Shown: positions 10,783 through 24,370 of the stretch, piece by piece
Position numbering within the stretch: position 1 is the stretch's first letter
Layout: each line of letters starts with the position of its first letter
NCBI RefSeq assembly: GCF_048771995.1
Contig: NC_133043.1
Location: forward strand, 10,806,501-10,870,500
Reading direction: 5' to 3'
Length of the DNA: 64,000 nt
From: Taeniopygia guttata
Lineage: Eukaryota > Chordata > Aves > Passeriformes > Estrildidae
Position numbers and translations under genes: made by a program
Notes under the pieces: generated by a model
What the model was told of the DNA's origin: nothing
Databases searched by the model: none
Seen by the model: only the letters and a program-made list of their open reading frames with translations

Positions 10783-13700
10783 AGTCAATAGCCAGGCTCA
10801 CAAAGACTCTCACACTCACTTGCTCTATCATGGTACTCCTGTAAGATCTCTGGTGAGGAATTAACAATTCTTATTTCCCTGAGCTCTTTGTGGTGGCTTT
10901 CTAGCAGAAGCTCTGTGCCTCTCATCAACAACAGCCAGTGCAGAAAAATCCTGACACATGTAATTTAAAGGGTTAAAAATCAAGGAGGCAATGCACAACC
11001 AACAAAATGCCATGCCTTTGATTTAATAAAGAGATAATCCTCTTTCTATTAGCTACGATAATAATGACTCACCAGTAGTAAATGAAGGAATATACACAGA
11101 ATGACATCATGTGAACAGCACAGTGTCTGTGGGACTTAAAATGAAGAGGATTATTCCAATATATCAGTTCTGAGCCTAAAACTGGCAAGGATGGATCTGG
11201 AGTAAAACTTAACATAAGAAATGTTTATTGAAGCACTAACATGAGAAAGAAATTACATAACTGAAGTTATTAAAAACAATAAGCTCCTATTTCAAAAGCT
11301 TTAATTTCAGTAGAATAATATACACCCAGCTCGACATAAGGCTGTAATTCTATTGAGTCATTCCAATGACATCAGGAACCACAAGAGGGGATGTGCTGTG
11401 GCTTATTGATGTCTGCAAACCACACCCCATCCCCTGGACGGAATTACAACCTCCATCTTTCTCTCTTATGCTGGAGACCGGAGTCTCATCTGGCTCTTCA
11501 TGCAGATGAAGTTGCCCTGAAGGCTGTGGAGTTGTTCTGGACTGACACTGGTGGAAGAAAGAGGAGTTACAGCACTGGTGGCTCATAGTTCTCAATTTCC
11601 AGGCCTCCTGCCTCTAGGCAGCCCATCAATGTGCTTTATCACACAATAGTTTCCAAGTCCTTCACAGAGATCACACATTATTCAAAAGAAACTGGAGCAA
11701 ATTAGTATTTTGTTTATGAGACCTTCATCTGATTTTTATAGACAAATATATTGCTTAAGTTGAATTTTTTGGTCTGGATTGTCCTTGATCACCCCAAAGA
11801 TTGCCTTGCTGGCATGTAGAGGGAGCTGGGGAGTGGCTGGAAGTAGCCACTTTTTCTAATTTAGGACTAAAATGGTTGTTTTATCGTACTCTGAGCAGAG
11901 AGAGGTTCCTAAAAAGAACAATATAGAGGAAAAGCTGAGTAAGATGCAGATGAGATGGTTAAGCTATGAGTCACATACCAGGAAGAGGCGACACAATTGA
12001 TTCCTGGTCTCCTGGTGCAGCCTTGGAGAGGTTTCTCTGCAACTCTGGTGGCCCCAGTGGGGGTACAGCTATGTGGGATGCACACCTGAACCTGGGCCCA
12101 CAACATGCTTCTGAAGAATCATGTAGCCCACCTATTTCTCTATCAGAAAGTGCAGATGATGTTGCTTGTGTGTTCCTTCAATAACTGCACTAGATACCAG
12201 TTAAGTTTTACTCATACTAAGCTTAGATTTAATCTTTTATCACAACAAGTAAGGAAACACCATTTAGATCTAACAGGCCAAAGCTCCTTCTATTTATTAT
12301 TCTTGTATTTGGATAGTAAACCCTGAATATTTCTGGTAAACTGAATTGCAGTGGGGAGCAGAAGAACAGCTGGGAGGTCAATGGAATTCACAGTGGTGCC
12401 AGCAGGGACGTGTCCAGTGAGCCCTGCTGTTGTCACAGCACTGCTCCATGACACAGAGGGTGTCATGGGTATCTTTTATGAGGCCTTGGAAATATTCTGG
12501 AATCTGCTTCCCCGCCCAGTCCAAAGGAGCCCAGAGTTGGTGACTTTCCAGGCACGCTGCAAAAGACATCCATTGTCAGGTACCCAGAGAGGGAAGGACA
12601 CGGCTCTGCTCCTCTGCCCTGGAGCAGGGATGAAATGCTGGGGAGTTGATTTCTGGTTATTTAGTCTGTGCTGGGACTCCTGGGCAGACAACTTCATTAC
12701 CTGAAAATTAAATAGCAAATATATACTGACCCATTAGGGGGATTGTAACAGGGACCTCTACCTATGGTTTGGATAGGAACAATTTTTACACTTGGAACAG
12801 AAGGAATTGTTTATAAAATCTTATATAAAATGTAGGAGTCTGTATTTTCCCAGTGTTTCTCTTGTCTTCCCCACCCACCTCTTCTCATTGACTATAGAAA
12901 TATTTTGTTATTGTCAAAGAGTTGATTTCTTGGTTTGGATGTTGGTCTTTGATACCAAGTTTCTAAATGCCCGCTTAAATTTCCTCTTCTACAGACTGCA
13001 GGAGAAAGGCAGTTATGAGATGAAGCCACATCAGTAAAAAGGTGGATAAATAAATGGACAGGGAAGATGATGTTTTGGAGCAGAGCTGTAAAACTTCTAA
13101 GTAGGGTCATTTTTCTAATTATAGGATGGTGAGGTCGAAGACTCCAGTGCCCAGGCAAAGGATGAAAAAAACTATCAAACTGAATAAATAAATCTCTTAA
13201 AGAAAAAGATAGTTGTCTGCCAAGAAACCTAATATGAAATGTTGAGAGTGCAGTTCTGAAAAAGATTTAATTGGAAATATACTCCTAAGAATATGTAAAT
13301 AGTCTTTCCATTTCTTAACTAAAAGGAGAAACAGATGCCAGTTCTAAGATCTGAGATCAAATATGAAAAGTACTGAGGCCTCTAAATGTCACTTTAAAAG
13401 TACATAATTAGATTCTTATCTTGCTAAGAGGTTGGCCAATAGTTTTTCAGTGAAAGGTATAAATTCTTTGCATATATTTTACAGCAAATGGCTCAGTTGT
13501 CTGCTCTAAGTGCAGTGAAATTCAAACATCCAGATTTTAAAATGTAATTTAAAAATTTAAGTGGCCTCATGACAAAACAGTGATGTGTCAGTTTTGACTA
13601 GCCAGTATTCTGGTGCTCTTTAGTTGGGACCTGCTGATTTGGGATCCTGTGTCTTTTTTATGTTTGAGTGCCCCTACAGTAAAAATTTTAGTGATGGTTT

Positions 13701-14358
13701 GATTATGATGTCAGTTGCAGACAGATCAGTGAATTTGGGCAAAATAAGTAAACCTATTTTTATTCATTCAAGGTCTGCTACTCAACAGAATGTTAGCCTT
13801 ACAAACAATGGACAACAGTTCCATAGGACTGGGGGTCAGTCATTCAATTCCATCTGGTTTGCCCCTCCCTGACTTGGTAGGGACCACCCAGGAAAACAAT
13901 GAACCATGGAGTAGAAAATAATGTACACAGAAGGGATGGCTCAGTCACTGCCTGACATTGCAATTTTTCATTTGCATAAGGATATTATACAATTTTTTAA
14001 AAATTAATATAGCGCACTATGCCTTCCTCAGCCACCAACAGACTGAGACACAGGGGCTTGTTTTGTTTGTCAGGGGCAACCACTCTGATTGCAATTCTAC
14101 TGAAAGCCAAGACATAAAATGATTGTGACATTTCTGATCCAGTAGGAATTTGTAAGTACCAGAAAATTCAAGCAACTTTCATTCCACAAGTCACAGGTTC
14201 AGGTAGGAGACTTGGTCCTGGGCTGATTTTGTTCAGTTTTGATTACTGCAATAAATCTGAAATTAAACTGAGCTTTCCAACACTGAGTTTCCAGTGATGC
14301 CAGGCTAGATTTATGGTTCTGGGAACAAACCATACAGTTTTGCAGAGATTGTGGTGTT

Positions 14359-14500
14359 GCCATAGAATCATAGACCTAAAGAGTCTGTTTCGGTCCCTCT
14401 GCTTGCTCTAAACAAAATGAACTCCACCTAAATCCCTTCTAATCAGATGCTTGTCTGGCCTGTTTTAGAGACCAGTAATGGTGATTTTTCCTCAATGTTC
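14359..14500 (-). repeat. ancient CR1/L3-like LINE fragment (3' end)
   Basis: It begins with CATAGAATCATAGA, the reverse complement of the CR1 3' terminal motif. About 90 bp further on it reads GATGCTTGTCTGGCCTGTTT then AGTAATGGTGATTTT, which resembles the conserved 3' region of old CR1/L3 LINEs. The copy is heavily diverged and truncated and has no coding capacity. Confidence 0.55.
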
Positions 14501-15638
14501 ATAGAAAAATACCTAGAAAATGGAAACTACTCAGACCAGCTCCTTTGGTACACCCAGATGTACCTCATGTGTACACCACAGTGGCTGTGGCCCATGCACA
14601 ATGAAACCAGATCTTTCTTGGATTAAATGTTTCCATTTTGCTGTTCAAAAAAACTTAAATGAAAGAGTTTATACAAAATGATGGAGGTAAAAAATTGTTT
14701 CAATAAGCTTCTTTCCCTTATCTTGGGGAAGATCTAGGTTTAAAGCTTGGAAAACTCAGTACACTCTAGTTTTTCCAAATAAATGTCCTACAGTTATGAA
14801 ATTGTGACAAAATGCAGAATTCCTCAAAACTGAAGTTTTCCAAGCATTCCTAGCAGGAGGTCAGCATGGTGCTAGAAGGGGAATTTTATACAGTTTCCTC
14901 TGCCCATCCCTGTTCTACTGGATGTGCTTCTCTTTCAAAACTGCTTCAGAAGGACAAGGAAAGAAATGGTGAGCAAACATCACTGCCAGTAAAGCCAGCA
15001 GGAAACATTCCCATTGCCTTCTGTTCACTCTGTAGCAGACATGAACAAAAAATCTGAGGAGGATTAGGGGTGCCTCGTTCTCCTGGGTTGTCCTTTGTCA
15101 TTTTTGTTACCCCCAAAGCCGGACTGAAGCCTTGCCCAGAGCCACTCCTGCCTCCACTCACCCCCCTCTGTGCTAAACTTCTGTAAATCCTCACCATCAT
15201 CCCAGCGTGGTGCTCCACTGCTGACTGTCCTCTTTGGAATTAACAACAAATGTTTCGCCTGGCCAGGAGAATATCTGGGAGGGTTTTTTATTTTTTTATC
15301 TCTGTGGGGACAGTAGCCCTGGCCCTGGTTCGGCGTCACTGGGGCCAGCACAGACGGGTTGGCATCCCTGCAAAAGCATCACCTTTGCCTTTGCTGTCTG
15401 CCTCCACACTCAGATCTCCCACACGGTCCAGGAATGTGCCTCTTGTCTACTACTCGGCTGGCTTGGGAGGTTTTGAAAAGGTTTAATTTAGCTCTCATTT
15501 GAGTCCCTTTGCGCTGCCAAAAAATCTGAACTTTGGTTCCAAGCAGAGTTTAGGAATCCTTATTCCCAGGAGAAAGGAGGGGAGGACGGGGAGAAGCTGA
15601 GCATTTAAAGGGGCGAGAAAGAGATGCTACCACATTGG

Positions 15639-15669
15639 TTTCTTTTTTTTTTTTTTTTTTTTTTTTTTC
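15639..15669. repeat. poly(T) tract
   Basis: About 30 T with a single C near the left end, followed by TCCCTCCTG. It may be the poly(A) tail of a minus-strand retroposed sequence or a simple tract. No body element is recognisable. Confidence 0.7.
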
Positions 15670-15710
15670 CCTCCTGTTTAAATTGACGGGTTTTTTGTGT
15701 TCCCATCCTC

Positions 15711-15828
15711 ATGGCGCTGTGGCGGAAGGTGCGTGGCCAGCTCCAAAGTTTGGGGAACGGCGACATCCCGTGGTCAGCGGGAGCCGCCTGGCCGGGCCGG
15801 GCCTCGGGGACTCCGGCACTTCGCAGGG
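15711..15828. other. short GC-rich block next to the minisatellite
   Basis: A CG-rich segment of about 120 bp begins at ATGGCGCTGTGGCGG and directly precedes the 29-bp array. An open frame starts at 15711 and runs into the repeat, but the encoded protein is repeat-derived and I recognise no domain. It may be a small CpG island. Confidence 0.4.
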
Positions 15829-16860
15829 GACAGAGCTCTGGCTTGTGCCGTGTCAGTGACAGTGCTGTGGCTTGTGCTACATCAGAGACAGAGCTCTGGG
15901 TTGTGCCATGTCAGGGACAGTGCTCTGGCTTGTGCCGTGTCAGTGACAGAGCTCTGGCTTGTGCCACATCAGAGACAGAGCTCTGGCTTGTGCCATGTCA
16001 GGGACAGAGCTCTGGCTTGTGCCGTGTCAGTGACAATACTGTGGCTTGGACCATGTCGGTGGCAATGCTCTGGCTTGTGCCATATCAGTGACAGTGGTCT
16101 CGCTTGTGCCGTGTCAGTGACAGAGCTCTGGGTTGTGCCATGTAGTGACAGTGCTCTGGCTTGTGCCATGTCAGTGAAAATGCTCTGGCTTGGCCCATGT
16201 CAGTGACAGTGCTCTGGGTTGGCCCATGTCAGTGACAATGCTGTGGCTTGTGCCATATCAGTGACAGTGCTCTGGCTTGTGCCACATCAGTGACAGTGCT
16301 CTGGCTTGTGCCATGTCAGTGACAGAGCTCTGGCTTGGCCCATATCAGTGACAGTGCTCTGGCTTGTGCCAGATCAGTGACAGTGCTCTGGCTTGGCCCA
16401 TGTCAGTGACAGTGCTCTGGCTTGTGCCACATCAGTGACAGTGCTCTGGCTTGTGCCATGTCAGTGACAGAGCTCTGGGTTGTGCCACATCAGTGACAGT
16501 GCTCTGGCTTGGCCCATGTCAGTGACAGAGCTCTGGGTTGTGCCATGTCAGTGACAGAGCTCTGGGTTGTGCCATGTCAGTGACAGTGCTCTGGCTTGGC
16601 CCATATCAGTGACAGAGCTCTGGGTTGTGCCATGTCAGTGACAGTGCTCTGGCTTGGCCCATGTCAGTGACAGTGCTCTGGCTTGGCCCATGTCAGTGAC
16701 AGTGCTCTGGGTTGTGCCATGTCAGTGACAGTGCTCTGGCTTGGCCCATGTCAGTGACAGTGCTCTGGCTTGTGCCATGTCAGTGACAGTGCTCTGGCTT
16801 GTGCCATGTCAGTGACAGTGCTCTGGCTTGGCCCATGTCAGTGACAGTGCTCTGGCTTGT
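15829..16860 (+). repeat. 29-bp minisatellite, about 35 tandem copies
   Basis: The unit reads CAGTGACAGTGCTCTGGCTT followed by GTGCCATGT. Common variants are GGCCCATGT for the last nine bases and GAGCTC for the central GTGCTC. Most copies are a few substitutions apart, so the array looks fairly young or homogenised. Each unit junction forms TGTCAGTGACA, an inverted repeat of TGTCA around one base. Because 29 is not a multiple of three, translation cycles through all frames, which explains the repetitive open frames here. Confidence 0.95.
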
Positions 16861-17758
16861 CCCTCTCTGCCATGCAGCGGTGTGCCAGGCTGTGCTCTGA
16901 GGAGCCCCTGTGTGCTCTGTGGGGCTCAGAGCAGCCTCTGCCTCGCGCCATCCCCGAGAGCTCCGGCTGTGGCCGGGCGTGGAGCATTCCCAGGTTATTC
17001 CCAGTGCTGGAGTGTCCCCGGTACACTGCAGCCTTGCCCCGGGAGCACGTGTGGGAGAGAGAGCTGCCACAGGTGGGATGCCCAAGGCTCAGGTGGGCAG
17101 CGAGGGCCTGAGGACATCAGGAGTGTGAGTCTCATTCCAATGTGCCACAACAGCTGTGAGCACATCTGTACAGAGCAGCAGCAGCAGGGTCTGGCCTGCA
17201 CAAGTGCACAGCAGAACCAAACGTGCAGCGTCATGGACAAAGCAGGGACCGTGTCTGGCCTGCTGTAAATCACCATCACTCAGCTGAAATCAACACCCTG
17301 CTGGGATATCTTGTGGTGTTATTGGAATTCTGGCAATATTTGGTGCATTGATTATAGCCCCAAGTCTTATCTCACTTGGATGCATAAAAATCTCAGTTTT
17401 CATTTCCAAAAAGTTTTGTACTTCTGGGGAAAAGCTTGATAATGTGGCCCAGCACTCTGTGAGAACTTAAATATCTGGAGGCAGATGGAACAAAAATAAA
17501 GAATAAAAAAAGAAAGAAATCCACACGAGTTCTATGCTACACTTTCAAAACTTCAAAATAGCCTCATTAATCTGGAGGCCCTGATGGCTTCTCTGTTAGC
17601 TGGGTTGAAATGAAATTTAACCATCTTCAGTGTCTTAGGATTTGACCTAAATTTTCTTAATACAATAACATGGGAATGGTAATAAATTATTCCCATGTCA
17701 CTCTTCATTTGAAGTTCTTGTGTACTCACAAATAGTAATTAGGATTCAGAATAGCTCC

Positions 17759-17835
17759 TTTACAGATTACCAGAATAAGGTGTAAGGAGATTAAACAATT
17801 TGTCTAGATTGACAGAGTGAGTGAAAGCAGAAGGA
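17759..17835 (+). repeat. MIR-like ancient SINE fragment
   Basis: It carries the MIR core order TTTACAGATTACCAGAATAA, AAGGAGATTAAACAATTTGT and GACAGAGTGAGTGAAAGCAG. The consensus words TTTACAGATGAGG, AGAGATTAAG and CACAGTGAGT are recognisable beneath the divergence. Confidence 0.55.
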
Positions 17836-20800
17836 AAAGAAGGAAAAGATCCTGCAGGAATGCAGTAACCAAAGTGCTGCCCAATACTGAAAATCCATTA
17901 CTTGTTGAAGCAGCATCCCACAGGATTGACAGACCGGTGCTATTTCTGCATATATCTTATGCATTAAATTAGTTATAGATTTCATCTTCAAGGATTTTAT
18001 TAAGATAGGCAAATAGGCCATCAGAGACTTGAAATGCTTGTATTGGTACACTCAGCTACTGCACATCCCGAGCAGCACTCAGCAGCGCTCAGTGCCTTCA
18101 GCTGGGTCACCTCAACTCGTGTTTTATGAAGAGGAGAGAAGAAAAGAGTATTCTGAGAAGGGGGCCAAGCTACCACAGTTTTAGCTCCATAGCCCAGCTG
18201 CTACACAAATACCACTCACAGCTCCTGCTTCATTAACTTCTTTTCTAGATGAATCCATGTTTGTGTGGAATGCTTTAAACATGTCTGCACTGATCCCATG
18301 GATTCCCCACACACCATGGAGCTGAGGGCTGGATGATCCCACCTCATCAGCAGTTCTGGGACCACAGGATGGGAGCTGGCAGCAGGTACATGCACGTGAA
18401 TGTGGAAAAGGCACAGACATGACTTCCTTGTTGCCCTATTCATGAGAGATCAATTTCTACAAAGTCATTGTAAATCACCATCATTCTGCTCTGGTTCGAT
18501 ATCCCACTTCATCCCCACTGCCCTGAGCACCCTGACTTGGAGTGCTGTCACACCTAATTTAAGTTAGGTGGGCAAAAAGAGATTGGGCTTCAATTGTAGC
18601 TGAACATCTTAAAAGCATGCTGGGGCCAGATCTTGAGCTGCAGTATTTCAGCAACCATGTTATTCTATATCTGCTGAAGACATAGCTGCTGTTTTCTGAT
18701 TAGCCAGAAAATAGCTTCCAAAAAAGCGTGGGAATATAATATGCTGGGAATTCTTCACAGGCTGTTTTTCCATTAGAACTGGCTGCCAGCCTGCTTAGGA
18801 GGCTGTCTGACATCAGGTATATCTTTCCTAGGAAGTCTCTATTATGTGATGCTGGTATTATTTTTGTGCCAATTAAACTATTCTGTTCTTATTTCAAAAT
18901 GAAACTGTTCTAATGTAAAAGCCCTGGAAGGATAATTCTCTTTAATTCAGATGGCCCAAGACAATTATTTTGTTTTAAACCAATTAGCCTAAAATGGAAA
19001 CAAAAGTTTTGACAGTCAAGAAAGCGTAGTCCAAAATAGCTCACAATTTACAGAGAGCTAATCAGGCAGATGTCTGAGACAGTGGAAGTAAATATTGATC
19101 TCGTTCACACTGCTCTGAACTGAGAGCTACATGATGAAAGTCCTAGGAACCCCTTCAATCAGCTCCAGGCTGAGCTCGTAATCACCAGCTATGGAACAGC
19201 AGCATTTGGCTGCAAATTAAATCTCACATCTTCTCTGTAAGAAAGTACCCTGTCCAACTGCAGCAGGCACTTCAGCAGCAAGGAGTATTTGGGGTTTGTT
19301 TTTTGTCACTGACCAAAGCTGAGGGGAGACTGATGAGGTGTTAGGCTGAGACACCTCAAAGGAACTGATTTTTGGAAATCCTCAAACTATCAGGCTGTTC
19401 TCAGGGCTGGCTCAAGTCAGGCACCTCAGAACAGGCATTCAAAATCACTAGCCCCTTTTAAAAACCATCAGTCTTCTTCTGCCTAGCAGGCAGATTGGAA
19501 AATCAGGCTAATGTAGAAATACTAACTGTGAAAACCTTGAATGTTCTACAAATCTGAAAAAGGTACTTATTAATGCCTGTAAAATCTGTGTATATAGTGC
19601 AGGATTTCTTCTTCCACTGAGCAGTAGAACATGCTGTCCTTAGCTCCCATGCCCATGAAACTGTTAATATGCTGTATTTATGAATAGCCATTAGAAAAAG
19701 CGAACTGTCTTTGCAGTTTTGGTGCTCAGCCAGCCTGCCCACTTGCCCTTATTCTCCTAGAACTGCTGCTGACTGTGCTGTGTTGCTCTTGAGGATGAAT
19801 TAAGGCAGAGAACGAAATATTTCTGATAATGATGCAAAATGAAAAGGGCTTGGTTTGCTTTAGAACTCTAGTCTAGGTTGTTTGGGAACCAGCCCAAATG
19901 GGCTAGAGCCACTCACACAGATCAGTTTACACACTTTGCTCTCAGTGGCACCTCCTAACAGGCCTAATTAACATCAGAGAGATAATTTATTAGATATTTG
20001 ACTTCACTTTGCAGTTACAGACCATGTAAATAAGAGTTACCCTGGAAACATGTTAAGAATGACTGTGGCACGTTAATACGACCCCACTGTACTTTCAGAT
20101 GGATTCTAGGAACATGTAAAAAGGTGTTGGAAAATCCACTGCTGGAACTGAATACACTGTGATACATTTATTCAGGAGTTGGATTTTGTTCATTTTGGGC
20201 TCTTTTACCTCCTCCCACTCGTTCTACCTGTGACTCTCATCCTGGAATTCTCGTGAGTACTGTAAAAATTCACGTGTTGGCTTTGAAAAGCAAAATGATT
20301 CTACCCATCTGTGATGATATTAACATCTACTAAAAGCTAATGAAATGGGTGGCATTATGATGTCAGGAGGAGCAGAGCCAAAGGTGGTTCTCTGAACAGA
20401 GACTCTGCATGAATCTCCCCAGACTGCCTAGCAGTCAAGGAGATTATATTCTCAACTGTTAAAGCTGTTTACACATACCAACCAGCACTGACTGCCTCTT
20501 TGTGGCAAGTTGTTTACATGAATTTATTTTGGGAAAATTCCATTAGACGGGACCAAGATTTCTTCATAAATCATTGAATTTAGCTTGTGTACTGATAAAA
20601 TCTGGTTAGTCATTTATTCTTCTGAGCAGCATTTAGTTATGAGTGTTCATTATTTGTAAGGAGCAGCTTACATGGGTAATATAAAAATAATGGATTGCCT
20701 ATGGCTGTTTTCAGTGCTGAATATTTTACTCTGCTGGGAAAGATGTATTAGAAAATCACCCTCCTTACCAATTCAGCTAATAAAACAAAGGACTCATTAA

Positions 20801-20960
20801 CTGGAGTCACAGACCTAATGCATGCTCTGAATTTTGCAAATTTAGCCAGCAAAAATCTCCCAGCGAGACACTGAAACTGCTTTGAAAGTGGTGCTGCAGT
20901 TCTGTTTGCTGTAGTCTGTGGCTGTGTCCTCTGGAGCAGTGGGGATCTGGCTGGGATATT

Positions 20961-20979
20961 GCTGCTGCTGCTGCTGCAG
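20961..20979. repeat. (GCT)6 trinucleotide repeat
   Basis: Six GCT units ending in GCAG. It is short and lies in non-coding DNA. Confidence 0.85.
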
Positions 20980-23129
20980 TGCTTTGAGTCAAAGGAGTCA
21001 GTGCTGATAGATGGGGCTGCAGCACCCTAATTTCATGCACCAGCACAGAGTTTTCACAAAGTACCATTTACCACATTGCAAGCATGTACAGAGTTTGGGA
21101 GGACACTAAATTCATTCCTTATTTGAACAGAAACTTAGTCTTGCTCTGCTATTTCAGGTGAATCCACAAAATGTCTGAAAAAACAACTCTCTCAAATTTC
21201 TGTCATTTATAAAGCATCTTCTCTGCTGATTTAAAACTTCTTTACTAGCATATGCTGCTTATATAGCCATAGATCATCACTATGCATTTTTAAAAGGCCC
21301 AAAAAGCAAAGTCAGGATCTAGACATCAGTTTTCATACAAACTTCTGGCGGGACCTGCCAGGATTCTGATTTCTTCATTTGAAGCAAAGGGACCAAGGTC
21401 AGATTCTTTGTCAGTACAACTGGAACAACTTCTTTATAACTGTCAGCCTCAGTTTGCACTAACGTGGAATTTGACACATTGCCATCAAATGGAAGGTGAC
21501 TTTTTATCCTCTAAATTCACACAGACATATTAATCCAACACTGAGGTTTGGCATAATCTTTAATTTTATATAGCACATTTCTTCTCCAAGTGCCTGACAA
21601 ATATCACCCAAACACAGCCATGTCTGGTAGGGAAGTTAGAAACATTCCTCACTGCTCACCAAAGAAGGCAACTTAACGCCTCCTTTTATTAAATATAACA
21701 TTAATTCAGAGAACCACAGTTTCAATTGTGTTGGAAATATTCAGTCACTCAGACTGAACGGCATGAAGCTCAGTTAATGAGGTGTTTAGCTGCTCCTTCC
21801 AGAGCAGCTCCTTCTTTACCTTTGCTTCAGGCAGTCTCTGTCTTTTGGGTGATTCTAGAGCTTTACCTTGAGTTAATAATTTGCAGGTCATCTCCAGAAG
21901 TTTGCTTATTGTAATGTCCAGTTTCTATAGGGACAAATGGATTACACCTCCTGCAAACAAGGAAGTGCCACTAAATTATAGTCAACTGTTGGCAGTAGTG
22001 CTCAGAGGCAAGCAATATTTCATTATGGAAGAAATATTTCTGGTGAATATTAGATATTTTCTATCTCATCCAGTGAATGTCTTCCTCCACAAGTTTGTAT
22101 CTTCACCTTCACCAAGAAACCTAATAGGCAAGGTATTGTGTCTGCTTGTATGTCTGAGTCCTAAAGCAGAACCTTTGAGATCTTTCTGTGTGCAAATAAC
22201 TCAGATGGAGATTCCTCCTGACACACAAAATAATAAATAAACACAAAATCTTGCTTTACAGACAAAAGGAAAAGGTTAGGACAACACAGGTGGTTTATAA
22301 GTTAGTCTCTGGATTACTTCAGTCAAATAAGGGGATTTAAGACAGACTAGCCGAACTGGAGTCTGGATGTTTGTTGCCTGTGCAGGTGAGGGAAAAATGC
22401 ATGAACAACCCTTGAGTTCCCATAAGCTCCTTCTTCATGCATTAGGCTGTGGATGCTGATTTTAGGGCTGCACTTTACCTTTGCAGAGGCAGTGGCATAA
22501 GTGGATATTAGGAAATGGAAAATTAGGTCCACACGTGCAGGTCCAAGTGGAGACATCCCCCTTGCTGGACTGCAACCTACCACACAGTGCTGATGTTCAG
22601 GAGGACTTCCCTTTGCAGGCAACAGCTTTATTTACCAGCTTGGGTAAATAAGAGAATCCTGAAAGACTCTCTTAGCAGCCTGTCCCTGAGAAATACACAG
22701 GATCAGCATATCTCCCAGCCAGCTCAGCCCTAAACTCTGGTGGTTTGGCCCAACCAACTTTTGGAGCTCACCAGCCACAGGTTGGAGCATCCCTGGAAAA
22801 ACAGATGTGGCTGAGTCTGAGCTTGGGTGTGAATTGGACTCCAAAAGAGAAACTCCTCACTTAAAACAGTGTGGGAAGTCCTTTAGCAGCAACAAGCTTC
22901 AGGCCAAGCAGTTACTTAATATTTTTAAATCCCCTTACTGATTCTTTGCTTTTAAAAAAAGATTCTCAGGCCCAGTCCTCCTGAAAGCACTGGAGAGATC
23001 CAGGGCAGTGTGGACAGGATTTACATGAGTGCCTTCACAGAGCTTTGCCAATGCACATCTGTCCTGGCCAATACCTTCTCTTCCAAGCCTTGGCCTCTCC
23101 AAGGCAGACACTACCACGTCAGGAGGAAC

Positions 23130-23174
23130 TATTATTATTATTATTATGATTATTATTATTATTATTATTATTAT
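23130..23174. repeat. (ATT)n microsatellite
   Basis: About fifteen TAT/ATT units with one GAT interruption. It generates the poly-isoleucine stretch in the overlapping minus-strand open frame. Confidence 0.95.
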
Positions 23175-24009
23175 GTGTTTTGGAGCGGTGGATCCTTGCT
23201 GCAGAAAATGCTGTGCTTGCCTTCTCCCTGACTCGAGGCAGCACTTCCTGCTGGGCTTCCAGAGGCAGAAAGTGGAGCAAGGCTGAGTGTGGCTAATAGG
23301 GAAAGGAAATGGTGAGGAAGGGCTGTGTTCACAGCACTCCCCAAAATCCACCCTGTGGCAAGGATCCTGCCTGCGACTTCCAAGGGATGTTCTGCTTTCT
23401 GCAGCTTTAGGAATATACGTGGCTCCAGCCTGTCCTGGGGATAAGGATTCCCCTTGCTCACTGGATGTGGGGACCTGTGTCTTTATTTCAGTTGCTGTGC
23501 TGTGCTCCACGGTGCCCAAACCCATCCCAAAGAGCAAGGAGGAACCACTGTGACCTCCCCTGGGCTGGGAGGTCGAGGAGATCCTGGCTGTTCTTTCCCT
23601 GATGATGATGCACATGTGCAGGGGCCTGCTCTCTCCAGAGGCAGCATGTCCAGTGACCCCAAATACAGAGAATTTTGGGTTCTGGCTGATTTTCTGTATT
23701 ACTTTGGGAAAACTCCTTGGCATGTTCACTTCTCTTCACCTTTTTTGCCTTTTACACAACCCTTAGGGATATAATTTCTTGTACTAGAGAGGGGCGACAG
23801 TGTTAGGAATGCTGAGGCATTAAATGTCATGTTCTTCAAGCTGGAAAATCTCACACTGAAATGAGTAAATCCAGAAACTGGGACAGTTTGATGTTTCAGC
23901 CAATAGATCACTTTTAACTGATTAAAATTGCAAGATTGCAAGATTAGGGAAAACTTCAGCTTCCTATAAAACAACCAGAGTAAAGATAAATAACTAGAGA
24001 AAGGCTATC

Positions 24010-24076
24010 TAAAAAAAAAGAAAACAAACAAAAAAAAACAACAAACAAACAAAAACCCAACAAAAAACAACCAAAC
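24010..24076. repeat. A-rich low-complexity tract
   Basis: Runs of AAAAC, CAAA and AAAAAAAAAG. It is similar in kind to the tract near 3.8 kb and may be a decayed poly(A) tail. Confidence 0.6.
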
Positions 24077-24206
24077 CAGAATTCACAGAAAACAGTTTCC
24101 CCTATGGCTAAAGGCACAAGCTATAAAATAGATTTTTTTTTTCCCCTTCACAAATCATTTAAACATAAGTAAGAAATCAGTAGCTCCCTCTTCAGAGGCA
24201 CCCTAA

Positions 24207-24370
24207 GGAATAGAAATGCACTGAATCACGGGTATTTTATTACTAGTCTGTGTGTCTATCTGATGGCAAGCATCAATGGCTTCCCTTACACAGGGTGCCC
24301 AGGGGAATAGAAGAATGCAGGGAATAGCTTACTAGTTTCTGTGTCTGTCTGGTGGCAGAAATCCATGTTT
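24207..24370 (+). repeat. diverged ~96-bp tandem duplication
   Basis: GGAATAGAAATGCA ... TTACTAGTCTGTGTGTCT ... CTGATGGCA is followed by a second copy reading GGAATAGAAGAATGCA ... TTACTAGTTTCTGTGTCT ... CTGGTGGCA. The copies differ by substitutions and small gaps, so the duplication is old. Confidence 0.5.

Larger units (their letters stand above)
7378..14358. other. non-coding intergenic DNA
   Basis: Apart from the small palindrome and duplication listed separately, no gene, RNA gene or clear repeat is visible. Open frames are all short and show no recognisable domains or paired splice sites. Confidence 0.6.

Noticed and set aside
15697-16206. Repetitive open frames reading ALACAVSVTELWLVP-type units
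   Set aside because: They are products of the 29-bp minisatellite cycling through frames, with no start context, domain or splice evidence.
21555-21600. Possible amniote SINE words (TTTATATAGCACATTTCTTC)
   Set aside because: A single short resemblance with no continuation of the consensus on either side.
22935-23729. Minus-strand open frame of 264 codons, the longest in the gene desert apart from repeat frames
   Set aside because: It runs through the ATT microsatellite (a 15-residue isoleucine run), shows no recognisable domain or conserved composition, and overlaps equally long frames on the other strand.
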